A stretch of 64,000 nt of DNA from Zygnema cylindricum (Eukaryota; Streptophyta; Zygnematophyceae; Zygnematales; Zygnemataceae): assembly GCA_037447655.1 (NCBI GenBank), contig JBBHKE010001578.1, positions 1 to 64,000 of the forward strand. Reading direction: 5' to 3'. Made by a program: the position numbers and the translations under genes. Numbering within the stretch: the stretch's first letter is position 1; each line of letters opens with the position of its first letter. Of the stretch, positions 31,810 to 43,500 are shown piece by piece. The notes under the pieces were generated by a model. That model did not search any database and was not told the origin of the DNA. It saw only the letters and a list, made by a program, of their open reading frames with translations.

Positions 31810-33473
31810 GTTTGTACAAAAATGTGCACCATCGCACACACATACAGTATGCATACTCTGCGCGAGTTTTGTGCCAAGTTTTGTGCGCCTTCCAAAGGCC
31901 TACCATAAAAACGCCTACTTTTGAACTAGGGGTGAGACCATTCGAAGCTTTCAATGGACGCATGACTGGGGCGTGATTCCCTTGTGACAATAAGCAAACA
32001 ACATTAAATTAATCCCTCAATTTTCTTGCATTTATCGCACTATCTTATTCTCTCGCTTCATTCCCTCACTCAATGTCAAGGCAAGAGGTGGCTCTCATGG
32101 ATTACACCAACATTATTTGAATGTGTATGTTATGTACTTAGCATTGGTTAAAGCTTTTGGAAAAGGGGTTTGGTTGTTAAAAATTGAGGAGTTTAGCTAA
32201 AATTAACTCCAAGCTCTAGCTTGCAGAGGGCGAGATTCTAATTAGAGCATTTCTCACAAGGTGACGTGATACACCTAAAGAGGTGATCTCAAGTTTTCTC
32301 GAAAGACTCAGTAGAAAGAGGGACATTATCCAAAGCTACATAAAATACATCAATCTGTTGTAGAACTTCGATTAATGAAAGGTGTTGTGTTAGATTTGAG
32401 CTCCATTGTACAGAAAAAAATATCGCTGGCTTAAAGGACCACATGATGGATGTATTAAATCGAGTCGGTAACAAGGCTCATGAGGTGGCACAAAGGACCC
32501 AAACGCTGCTAAACACGAAATTAGGACCTGAGATATTGTGGGATATATGTTTGTTGGATTAACATTTGTTAAATCGTGCAAATTGACACTTCGACGGACC
32601 AAAATATATATTGTTTACATCAGATGCATTCAACTTCCATTCTATTGTATGTTTCTTTTCAACACAAGTAGAGTTTCATAGAGATATTTTTGTTTTGTTT
32701 CGTTTCAAATAGAAAGCTCGTCGAAGTTTTCTTCGTGCAGTCAGCGTACGAACTTCTTTTTCGAGTCTTCTCGTTTCCGATCATATTCAAGGAGTGATAG
32801 TTCGATGGCATATACGAGTTGGGTGGTGACATTGTGTTCGATAGAACAAGATTGGATATATTTTACACATGAGTGAAGACTATTACATCATCGATATCTT
32901 CGAAGGACATGACCGATTGCAATCACGTTTCTTCTCCCCTTAACGTTTTTTATTGCCAAAAATAAACACGAACTTTGAACATCGCGTAGAATAGTAATAT
33001 TTTTTTTTCCTTCAAGCTAATACATTCATTTAATTACTGTCAACTACACTAATTAAAGATATATTAAAATATTATGTTGTACAAAAATGCTAGTCGATAA
33101 ATCGGCTGCTCATTTTATGTACAACAATATTTAAAAAAGATGTTCATAGTCGTAAGTGGCATCGACATGAGAAAGCACCTTCAGAATATATGTAAGCAAT
33201 ATAGACTAGGGTAAACAATAAGAATTTGTTCTCACATGTTCAAACATCGATCGTGTGAACAAAAAGTATAGGGGCCCTATACGTAGGAAAATTAGCCTTA
33301 TGGATCTTTAGTATTGTTTGACTAACGGTGGCTTCGATTCATGAAACCAAAAAAAGCTTAACAACACTATTTGATTCCACATTAGGAAAATTTTAATCTA
33401 ATAGCGATCCACGCCATAATTAACTTGAATCCATCCCTTATTTTACCAATTTGTACTGTTGTTTTTTTGTTTG
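31810..33473. other. Unassigned stretch of 1.7 kb
   Basis: No domain was recognised. A plus-strand stretch at about 32450-32560 (MMDVLNRVGNKAHEVAQRTQ) is briefly open but has no known match and no context. The rest is AT-rich and closed in all frames. Confidence 0.35.
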
Positions 33474-34349
33474 TGAAACTCTTTGGCCTCCATTGGCCTA
33501 CAAAACATGCAGCCTATGTAAATCCTCTAGGATAAAAATTTGCCCCTTCCACTTTCCTACTGAATAAGTGCCTCCCATGCATATAAATATTATGACCACC
33601 CTCACCATTGTGAGGGCCCGACTCTCCTGAGCTGAAAGAAAAAAACAATCACTGAATTTGTTGCCCTAAGCAGTAAGTTATGGCTGGTTAAAGATAACCT
33701 TTATAGTTACAAGCACTCTCGGGAGAGCTGGCTAAATTTCACTAAGTCCTACTATGCCTACTCACACCTACATAGTACTAAACCCTAGACCAATATAAAT
33801 ACTATACAACACAAGAAGGTACAGTGGCCGATTTACTTCTTGTACGGCCATTGTACGACATGGCTTTCAAGGTGACGCTTGTCAGATCGGGAGCCATGGT
33901 TCCTCCTCCCATCTTTTCCAGTGTCCAATAATGTGGCGCCACGTGGCATCGCGTGACACTATCTCCAAAAGCCGCCAAAAGTTCATTCTGGCGTGGCGGC
34001 AGCAAAGACGACCGTCCGATCAAATATGTTTACACGGTTTGTTTCACATACGCCTTTTCATCAATTTGTTTTGTTTATTGAATTAGTTGTTGCGTAACTA
34101 TTTATATATTTACAAAGCCCAACACGTGTATCGATTATAAAACGGCTTAACGGATAGAGCGACATGCTATATCTGGTGTACGAAGGACCTAGGACCATAT
34201 CCGGTCAAGTCCAACTTTTTGGTAAAGTGTCCCCTATTCTAATCTGCCACCTTCTAACCAAGGAGGCAGCCATGTTTTTCTCTGGTCCTCTCTCTCCCTA
34301 GAGTCTAACTAAAATAGATAAGTGAACTATTAACTATTTCTTTTCAACA
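33474..34349 (-). mobile_element. Solo LTR, family A
   Basis: It runs from TGAAACTCTTTGGCCTCC to TTTTCAACA (876 bp). Flanks GTTTG (33469-33473) and TTTTG (34350-34354) form a 5-bp duplication with one mismatch. No internal region is attached. It is closest to the A3 LTR. Confidence 0.8.
34151..34220 (+). promoter_or_regulatory. tRNA-like module in family A LTR (copy 5)
   Basis: It contains CGGATAGAGCGACATGCTA (A-box-like) and a diverged B-box region, with TTTTT at 34216-34220. It is antisense to the LTR. Confidence 0.4.
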
Positions 34350-34981
34350 TTTTGTTGAGACTGCTCCAACGTTCAATTTGTAAAGATTCTCGAGGAATTA
34401 GGCATGATATAACCTGTTACACAAATATTTTTTTTATGATAATAATGGTTGGTGATATAGTTATTGACTGCATCGACATTTTATAGAGACTACAAACGCT
34501 AATTAGAGTTGTTGGTTGTTCACTTTCCAGCTGCCATTTATGGTGGATGTCGCTTGCGCTCTTGTCCACATGGCAATATCGCTAGAGGATTTTGTATCAA
34601 AATAAAGGCGACGAAAGACAAGGTTGTATAGGATATGAATGGTGAGACATTACGAAAATCTAATGGTTGATTTTGGATACAAGTACAAGAAGTTGGCGAG
34701 AGAGCGATATTAATAAGAAAAAAAAAATAGAGAATGGGCTTGGAGAGGTAAAGGGAAAGGTTTGAAAGGGAAGAAGATGTGAGTTAGGTTTGTTTTGTTT
34801 CGGTTTATTTGTGCCCGTCTGTTTATCATTTGACTTTGTGAGAGCCCATTATTCTATATTCAGTAAAACGTGTTACCATGGTCTCAAAGTGGACTTCCAT
34901 TATCAAAATAGTTGGGTTGTTTAATGGATGTTATATGTTTTCGTATCATTTTGTATTATATTTTTGATTTAAAAAAATAGA
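34350..34981. other. Unassigned AT-rich stretch
   Basis: No feature was recognised between the solo LTR and the polypyrimidine array. Confidence 0.4.
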
Positions 34982-34989
34982 ATGTTTAT

Positions 34990-35610
34990 TGGAGATTTGC
35001 CTCTCCCTCTCCTTCTCCTTTCCCTTTCCTTTTCCCTCTCCCTCTCCGTCCCCCTTTCCCTCTCCCTCTCCGTCCCCCTTTCCTCTAAATTGGCACCCTC
35101 CCTCCCGCTCTCTCTCACCCTCTCCTATCTCTCCCGTTCCCTTCCTCTCTTCCAAAATTGTAACCTCTCCCTTTTCATCTCCCTTTCCCTCTTGGATGCA
35201 CCTAAATTTGTCCTCTCCTTTTCCTTCTCCCTATCCTCTCCCTCCCTCTCTCCTACATCGACGCTCTCGCTCTCCTTATCCCTCTCTTGTTTCTTTAAAT
35301 CGACATTCTCCATCTCCCTCTCCCTCTCCCTCTACCTCTCTCCGTCCTCTAAATCGGTATTCTCCCTCTCATTCTCCCCTAAATTTGTCCTCTTCTTTCT
35401 CTCTTCCTCTCCCTCTTCCTTTCCCCTAATCAGTACTCTCCCTATCCCTCTCCCACTCAAACATTGTCCTCTCCCTACCTCTTCCTCTCTCTCCCCTAAA
35501 TCCCAAGCCTATCTCTCTCTTCCTCTCTCCCTCTTCATCTCTCCTAAACAGGCAGTGTCCCTTTCCCCCTCCCTCTCCTATCCATATGAATCCGGCCTCT
35601 CCTATATTGG
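34990..35610. repeat. Polypyrimidine (CCCTCT)n array with higher-order units
   Basis: About 600 bp of the plus strand are almost pure C/T. They are built of CCCTCTC/TTCC hexamer-like words, interrupted at irregular 40-70 bp spacing by short phrases such as CTAAATTGGCACC, CTAAATTTGTCC, CTAAATCGGTATT and CTAATCAGTACT. This suggests a degenerate higher-order satellite. The long Ser/Pro/Leu ORFs here are compositional artefacts. Confidence 0.9.
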
Positions 35611-36041
35611 TGTTGTTATTTTAAATTTTATAGAAAAATGAAAATTTCAAATAACATCTTCACAATGAGTCACACGTTACTCTACGTGATGACTTGTAGT
35701 CCCAATTTGGATACTATCGTACTGTACCTTTTTTGTTTTGTAACATTCAAAAAAACCTAAAACAATGTTGAATTTCTATGTAATATGTAAGTTTCGTACG
35801 ATTTACAAACCTCAAAAATACGGCAACCGGCAAATGTTGTGAATGTACCACGTTGGCACGTTAAATAGTGTTGATGCCAGCTCAACGTACAAGCTACAAA
35901 TTATTCACGCAAATTCACGGTTAAAAATGCTAAAATTGACGTTAATGTATGTTTTTTTACACAAAAAAAAACAGCGTGAGTTAAAAGAAATGGTGAATCT
36001 CCATGTGTATGGTACACCGTGTATCGCTATCAGTGTTAATA
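35611..36041. other. Unassigned non-coding stretch
   Basis: Nothing was recognised, and the stretch leads into repeat R. Confidence 0.4.
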
Positions 36042-36325
36042 ATATTTGGGAATCGCTAATCGCAGATACAATTTTTGCTACGTGCAGTTCGTTGTCAAAA
36101 ATTGTACATATGAAGTACACTATAGTACAAGTTACGTACCTTTGAGTTCAGATTTGACGGGCAATCCGTCAAACAAGTTTGACTGGCGAAATATCGTAAT
36201 GAAGGTTAAAAAGGTGTCGCGCTTGCGAACGTCGACCGTAATAAAAAAAAAATATTCACACAGCCGGCCCAGGATTACGCTAACAAAAATACGGCAACCA
36301 CATGTAAATAAAATGGCTTCGCGTA
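36042..36325. repeat. Interspersed repeat R, copy 2 (interrupted)
   Basis: It matches 16866-17115. The match breaks off at AATGGCTTCGCG, where a TIR element is inserted. The expected continuation GCGCGC reappears on the far side at about 36734. Confidence 0.7.
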
Positions 36326-36730
36326 GATAGTTTCTCACTTCACGTGAGCTCCACTCTGAGAGCACATGTTGGCATTTAAGTACAAAATTTATTTTGTTTT
36401 TATGTGCGCATTTTACTTTTTCCGTGAATGTCAAACAATGGAAGTACGTTGTCAATGAAATAATGTTGATTCATAAATAGTGTGGTTTCTTTCAGTCAAC
36501 GTGACAACGCATTTTTTTGTCATTTAGTTTCATCGATATTTTTAGGCGGGTGCGCTTTCTTATCTTTTACGAATTTTATTTCGTTTCGTGCGAGTTATTT
36601 ATACATATGACGTCGTCCATAACTTGTGTCCAAGTTCAACGTAGCGGTTCGCGATTGGATTCCATTTTTGTGGCTAAGTTAAATATCAGTATGTGCTCTC
36701 ACAGTGGAGCTCACGTGAAGTGAGAAACTA
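36326..36730. mobile_element. TIR element (MITE-like, about 0.4 kb)
   Basis: The ends form a terminal inverted repeat of about 39 bp. TAGTTTCTCACTTCACGTGA begins at 36328, and its complement ends at 36730, with one mismatch in the inner part. The interior is AT-rich and non-coding. Flanks CTTCGCGTA (36317-36325) and CTTGCGCGCA (36731-36740) resemble a 9-bp target duplication with one indel, which would suit a Mutator-like element. The class is tentative. Confidence 0.75.
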
Positions 36731-36960
36731 CTTGCGCGCAACTGCAATTCTGTGTCCCCTATTGGACTACATAATTCAGGAAGCCCCTAGGTAGGTTTTG
36801 ACTAACCCTCTTTCAACTAGGACACCTGCTACCCAAGCAGACAAATAGACAATCAAACTACACTCCTGTGCACTTTGGACTCCCCTGAGCCCACAACAAA
36901 AGGAATCACTAAAAACGCCCGACCTGGTGATTAATTATCACAGGGCAAAGATGCTAAAAT

Positions 36961-38113
36961 TGTTAAAAATCATGTATTTGTAAGTCTGAATAGGGAAAAG
37001 AAAACGAGCAAGTCAGCAAAGGCACCTTGCTTCTCAAACCAAACTCCAATCCCCATACTTGTTGCAGTCACTGAAGACAGGAGAGAGAGCAAGAACCAAG
37101 GCTGCCTATGCTGTCCAAGGAGACACAGAATAGGCTAGATACTTAGTCTAAATCAAAAAGTGGTTGCCGGCACCATGAATTGATCCTGGTACCTAACGTC
37201 CATCAGACTAGCCGGTAGCTTTATCCTATAGTCTAGGACCAGTGCTAGAGTATATAAGGTACGATAACTATATAAACTTTATCGACGCAATATGCATCAT
37301 TCAACAGATTACAGAACGGAATGTACACAGAATTGAATTAGACCGCACGAATTCCGGCCCGCACGGAATTAACGAAACGGCATTTTATTTCGACTGTCAG
37401 TATTAAATGTCGATCTTCATCAACGGCCGTGGTGCGAGTCGGAATTCCGGGATGGCCGCCTTGTCGTTTTCGGACGTGGTGTGACCTGGCGACACATATA
37501 GAGATAACATTTGGTCGCGAGAATTTTGGGGAACATAATGACGAGTGAAATGTGGCACGTGCCACTGAATGGCCCTGTCGTACACGTGTCGTACAGAAAG
37601 TACAACGGCCGTAGTACCTTTCTGTGCAGTACAGTCTTGTGATTGGTTCATACCTCAATACTAGGGTGCTTAGAGAGGGGTTTTAGGACTTCGAATATTT
37701 TGGTAGGTAGCCGCCTCTCTCCCAAAGAGCACTTTGTATAAAAGGCTAACTTTGAGCAACCATAACTATCAACTCAGTTGACCATTTTTCAGTGATTGTT
37801 TTTGCTGCGGACTCAGGGGAGTCCAAGCTACAAAGGGGTGTAGTTGGTCAGAGTGTTTGCCTACCAGGGTGGTTGCATTTATAAGGGAAAGTCAAAGTGG
37901 GGAAAGTTATCCAAAAACTCATGTTCTAACTTTGCACTCTGTGGTGGAACTAAGCACCCAAAAAGTCTTATTTCCCATGGGTGAAGTTGTAATGGGGTTC
38001 GGATTGTCAAGGGGTCAATCATTTGGGTTTATATAAACTTGGAGTCGACACTATCTAGATTAGCTTCTTTGAACCTGCGAATTCAGTGTGACAATGGAGT
38101 CCATAGAATTTTA
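36961..38113 (+). mobile_element. Solo LTR nested inside the A2 3' LTR
   Basis: It starts TGTTAAAAATCATG and ends AGAATTTTA, and is related to 144-1331 and 39394-40574. Flanks AAAAT (36956-36960) and AATAT (38114-38118) differ at one base. No internal region is attached. Confidence 0.8.
37155..37228 (-). promoter_or_regulatory. tRNA-like module in family A LTR (copy 6)
   Basis: On the minus strand it reads ATAAAGCTACCGGCTAG, then CCAGGATCAATTC and a TTTTT run. It is antisense to its LTR. Confidence 0.45.
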
Positions 38114-38624
38114 AATATTTATAGAAGCTCATTGGGAGAGAGGCGGCTACCTCCTCGATCCTCTAAGTCCTAAACCCCTCTCACAAACCTTATCTATTGA
38201 TGTACATACCAATCAGAGGATTGTACAGTAGAAAAAGGTAAAATGGTCGATGTCCTTTTTGTACGGCCTGTGTACGACAAGGCCATGGAGCAGACGTTTG
38301 TCTCTTCAGACTTGTTATCATGCTCTCTGTGATTTTCGCTTTCCAATTCTATCGTGCCACATGGCACCAGGTCATGTAACGTCCAAAAACCGCTAAAGCG
38401 ACCATTTTGGGATCTCGACAATGATGTGTGTCGTCGGATCTAAACCGACTTTTAATGTTTGTCGTTCAAAACAAATGTCCAATACATTTGTTTCGTGCGG
38501 ACTTTTTTTTGCACTATTTTACACTGAGTCTCTATGTTATTCTAATTGTAATTTCGTTAATCGGGTAAATGTCGCTAACAATGTTAAAATAGAAATGAGA
38601 CCCTAAATCGTCTAACGAACTTCT

Positions 38625-38701
38625 ACGACAGACCGGTTAGCGCAGACGGCTACGCCTTGCTCCTCGGTCTGAGGTTCGAGTCCTGCTGGACTCAACCTTT
38701 T
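38625..38701 (+). promoter_or_regulatory. tRNA-like module in family A LTR (copy 7, best preserved)
   Basis: The A-box TAGCGCAGACGG (38638-38649) fits the eukaryotic tRNA consensus TRGCNNARNNGG. The B-box GGTTCGAGTCC (38673-38683) fits GGTTCGANTCC exactly. TTTT follows at 38698-38701. The spacing suits a tRNA of about 70 nt, but I cannot form a convincing acceptor stem, so it is called tRNA-like and not a tRNA gene. Confidence 0.6.
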
Positions 38702-39393
38702 GATAAGAGTGACTTATGTAACTCTTCTTTCCTACATTAGTTGAGGCAGCCATGGCTCCACCACTCTCTCTCTCCTTTAGTGACTACAACAAGTATGAGG
38801 GCTAGAGAGAGAAGGTGGAAGCAAGTTGTCTGCGCTTTTTACTTAATCTATTGAGACCTACAAAATACCCTCTAAATCAATTGATTTCAACACTCACATT
38901 AGTTTGTAGTCTATTTTTAATTTTTCTTTTAATCCACACTTTTCCCTACAATATTTGAACTTATGAGTGGGTACATGTTTGGTCATCATATCAGCCACCA
39001 TTTCCCATCACCCCTGTACACAAGATTCACAATTTTGATTTCGACCTTTTCTCTTACAAAACTTAATCTTATGTCTATGTGTTTAGCTTTAAAATAATGT
39101 TTTGGATTGTTTGCAATTGCAATGGCAGCCTGATTATCACAAAACACTTCATACACTCCCTCCTTCATAAACCCCAATTCTTGCAATAAAGACTTAACCC
39201 ACATTAACTATTTCACTGCAGAACAAGAGGCCATGTACTCAACCTCCATAGTGGACTAAAAAACAACCTTTTGTTGCTTGCTACTCCAACAGCAAGCACC
39301 TTCCCCCACATACAACACATACCCAGACGTGCATCTTCTCATAAGTACATCCCCATAACTGGCATCACTCCAAGTAGTGATGTCCGTGTGCTC

Positions 39394-40574
39394 TGTTGAT
39401 ATTTGTGTATTTTTTAGGTCTGTAATAGGATAGAAAAAGGCAGAGGCAATCTGCCTCTAACTCCCCTCTCCAAGCCCCCACACTTGTTGTAGTCACTAAA
39501 GGCTGGATAGGGAGCTAGAGCCATGGCTGCCTATGCTCTCTAGAAAAGACAGGGGGGAAATTAGTAAGACTTACCAAAAGGTACTTGACGGACCCAAGAA
39601 TTGGTCCTGATACCTACCGTCCGTCAATCTGATCTTAGCCGGTAACTTTAGCCGTTTAGACTAGAGCTAATGTTACGACGTATGGGGTTTGATAAATATG
39701 TAAAGAGTTACCCGTAGACTAGTTCATTTAACTGGAAATATATACGTATTGCATAGATACAGTTATGGATAGTACGGAGTACGGGTTTCTTTATTGAAAC
39801 GGATACCGCGCATTTGGTTCGACCGCGAAACAAATACCGCACGTCTATTTTAACGGCTAGAAATGTAGCCGGATATGATCGGACGGCCACGATAGGTGTC
39901 GCGATCACGGGATATGTACTTTTGGCGGTTTGCGGTCATCGCCACATAGGATGACACGTGGCACGTCAACATTGGATTGCGGCGCCACCGGAGATTACAG
40001 GAACAAATAGATATATGACATGTGTCGACATTTCAGCCATATCGTACGATTGTCGTACAAAAAGTACACCTCCACCTGTACTTATCTGTACGGTACAGTA
40101 AAGTGATTGGTGCCGTACGTGAGTAGATAGGGTCTTAGAGTGAGAATAGGACTTAAAATTTTTTGAGTAGGTAGTCGCCTCTCCCAGAGAGCATCTTGTA
40201 TAAATGGCTAACTTTTGGCAGCCATAACTTTTAATTTACTTGACCATTTTCAGTGATTCTTTTTGCTGCGGACTCAAGGGAGTCCAAGCTACACAGGGGT
40301 GTAGTCGGTTAGAGTTTTTTTCTGCCAGGGTGGCGGTATTTCTAAGGGAAAGTCAAAGTGGGTGAATGTGTCCAAATCTCATATTCTAACTTTGCATTCT
40401 GTGGTGGAACTGACCACACAGAAAGTGTTATTTCACAAGGGTGAATCAATATTTGGATTGTGATTGTCAAGGGGTCAATCATTTGGGTTTTTATCAACTT
40501 GGAGTCGGCACTATCTAGATAAGCTTCTTTTGGATCTGCTTACTCTAAGGGCCAATGGAGGTCTCAGAGTTTCA
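39394..40574 (+). mobile_element. Solo LTR inserted in A2 RNase H
   Basis: It runs from TGTTGATATTTGTG to CAGAGTTTCA (1181 bp), in the opposite orientation to A2. Flanks TGCTC (39389-39393) and TTCTC (40575-40579) match at four of five bases. The A2 coding sequence resumes directly beyond it at the CTCCCAAATGCAACC stretch. Confidence 0.9.
39576..39652 (-). promoter_or_regulatory. tRNA-like module in family A LTR (copy 8)
   Basis: On the minus strand TGACGGA and TCCGTCA pair around a GGACCAATTCTTGG arm, followed by TTTT. It is antisense to the solo LTR. Confidence 0.45.
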
Positions 40575-43500
40575 TTCTCCCCTCCCAAATGCAACCATAA
40601 ATCCCTGGTTCCCACCAAATATCTCATGACTCACTTGGCAACCTCCCAATCTTTCTTCGTAGGATAATTAAGACTCCTACCGAGTACTCCAACTACAACA
40701 GCTATGTCCGGCATGGTACATTTCATAAAGTGAATTAAACTTCCTACAACGTCCCTGTAAGGAATAAATTTCATAAAATCTCTCTCTTTTGGACTCATCT
40801 GATCGTCTAATATTATCACTCCTCCATCTACACTCCCATCATTTACTTTCTTCGAGTTCATGGGAGTGGTACAACTGTTTGCCTTTTCCATCTGGAATTT
40901 CTCAAACATATTCCCTATAACTTCTTTGTGAGTAAGTCTGATAATCCTTTTCCCCCTATCTCTTTCCATTTGGATTCCCAAAATGTATCTTGCTTCCCCT
41001 AAATCCTTCATGTCAAATCTGCTTCTAAGATCTTTCTTTAACTTAATGATCTTTTCCATAGACTTAGTGAACACTAGCAAATCATCCAGATAAATTGCAA
41101 TGAAAATAACATTATTCTCATCTTCAAACATATAAATAGAATGGTCAAAAACTGATCCGAATATATCCCTGACCGGTGAGAAACTCATCTAATTTCTTAT
41201 TCCATTGTCAAGGAGCCTACTTCAATCCATATAAGGACTTTATGAGTCGGCAGACTTTGCTCTTCTCTCTTTCCTCTAAAAACCCCTCTGGCTGCCGCAT
41301 GGAGATTTCTTCCTCTAGTTAACCATTGAGGAAGGCGGTCTTCATGTCTATCTGGTGTATTTCCATGTCTTCCCCTGCCGTTAGACTGAGGAGAATCCTT
41401 ATTGATGGGAGCGGAACCACCGGAGAAAAAGTCTCCACATAATCTATCCCTTCTTTTTTAGTGAACCCCTTTGCTACCAACCGAGCCTTATATCTCTCAA
41501 TAATATTTTCTGGGTTCAGTTTCAGTTTAGAGGCCCATTTTCACCCAATCAATTTTCTGTCTGGAGGACACTCCACCTGCTCCAGAGTATTTGCTTCCAT
41601 GATGGAGGCCTTCTCATCATTTATGGCTCTAACCAATCAATCTTTCTCCGGACTGTCCATTGCCTTTGAGTATGACTAGGGCTCATCTAGGTGAGACAGC
41701 TTAGGTACCTTATAGGCGGCATGTTTTTCCTGTAGACTTCTGCTGCTTCTTTGTCCTCCCTCAGAGTTTGAAGCTATAATAGAGGGAAGTCTCGGGTTCC
41801 TCCTAACCGTCTCCTCGGCTCCCTTATCTATGGAAGCCAATTTTGGCTCCTCCTCCTCCGTCTCCTCAGCGTGCATAAGGTTGTGAGGAGATTCCGCTAT
41901 GTCTCCCCCATCTTGGATCTCCCCAGAATCTGCATTCACTCTTTCACTCAGATCCCTTTCGGGAAGATCCGAGTCCTCCTCACTCTCGTACTCAAAACTG
42001 ATTCTTATCATCTTAGTATATTTGAAGGGGTCAAATGACTTCCCTTCATCCATGAAAACTAGAGACTTTAGTAGAATGATATCTTGTTTAGCTAAGTCAT
42101 AGACTCTATATCCCTTGACATCCTCATCATATCCCACAAAATATCTCGGTTTCCTTTTAGCATCTAGTTTCCAGTTTTTGTTATCTGTGTCAAAACTGTA
42201 AACTTGACTACCGAATACTTTCAAGTGAGATATATTCGGTTTCCTTCCAACCCATCTCTCATAAGGTGTTATTCCTTTAATGGCTTTAGTGAGGACTCTA
42301 TTCTTAATGTAGTTAGCACAGTTCATGGCTTCTGCCCAAATGTTCTTCCTATTTTCTTATCTGCCAACATGTTGTACACACTATCTCCCAAAGTCCGGTT
42401 CATCCTCTCAGCTACCCCGTTCTGTTCTAGATTATTAGGTACAGTTTTCTGATGTTGAACTCCCTCGTCTCTCAAATATTCCTCCAACTGGTTAGAGGTG
42501 TACTCTCCCCCATTATCACTCGTTATTCTCTTAATGGGGGTTCTGTGCAACTTCTCACTCCAAACTTGGTATTCTTTAAAGTATTTTGGTGTTAAAGACT
42601 TTGTTTTCAGGAAATAGACTCTGGAATATCTAGACCAATCATCAGTAATTGTTAGCATATACCTCTTGCCCCAAACCGAAGGTACTCTTGCTGGTCTCGA
42701 GATATCTGTGTGGACCAGATCTAGTACTTTATCACCTCTATATGTGGCAGTTTTGGGAAAGGAGAGTCTGTGAGCCTTACGTTGGGCATAATAACTACAA
42801 TCATCCATCATTTCATTGTCCCCAAACTGAATGCCTTCTACTACACCCAGCCTCTTCATTTCCCTGAACCTATCAAAATGCACATGCCCCAAACGTTTAT
42901 GCCAGATCATCAAGCTCGGGACACCACCATAGTAAGCACTCTTTTTTTCATTACTCAAGTTAAGCCTAAACATTCCTTGGCTACCCTTATCTGCTGTGAA
43001 GAAGATCTCATCTCCATACTTAGCTGTAAAGACTCCCTTCCTAGTGAAGGTATCAAAATCCTTGTCATCTAACACAGAAGTAGACACAAGATTTTTACTT
43101 AGCTGAAGAATGTACAACACATCTGAAAAATTGAGAATAAAAGTCTTACCTTTCACTAAGACTTTTAGATCTACCGATCCCACTAGATCTGTAATGACTA
43201 CTCTTCCATCTCCATAATCTATCAGCACAGTTGGGATCTTTCTCAGTTTGGTAAAGAGGTTTTGGTCACGACACATATGGATAGATGCACCTGTGTCAAT
43301 GATCCATCCTTCCTGTGGAGCTTCCCGAATAGCTCAAAGAGCACACTTTTGTAATCGAGGGATCTCTTTCTCCTCTAGATTTTTGTCGAGAAGTAGTTCT
43401 CCATCCTCCTCCTCTGAGTAATCATCCTCCTTGGTCTCCCCTTTCACTTGTGTGACAACAAGCGCCTTCTTCTTCCTTCCAGAAGAGTTTCCTCCACTAT

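Larger units (their letters stand above)
36743..38892 (-). mobile_element. Family A 3' LTR of A2 (beta type), split by a solo LTR
   Basis: LTR sequence at 36743-36960 and 38114-38892 aligns end to end with the A2 5' LTR at 44436-45429. The middle, 36961-38113, is an inserted LTR in the opposite orientation. On the plus strand the LTR runs from TGCAATTCTGTGTCC to GATTTCAACA. Confidence 0.85.

Noticed and set aside
34982-35641. Long Ser/Pro/Leu-rich ORFs (219 and 146 codons)
   Set aside because: They result from the polypyrimidine composition, where stop codons are rare in several frames at once. There is no domain, and frames overlap.
38625-38701. Genuine tRNA gene
   Set aside because: The A- and B-boxes fit, but no 7-bp acceptor stem or clear anticodon arm could be formed, and the module is shared by all family A LTRs. 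It is kept as tRNA-like.
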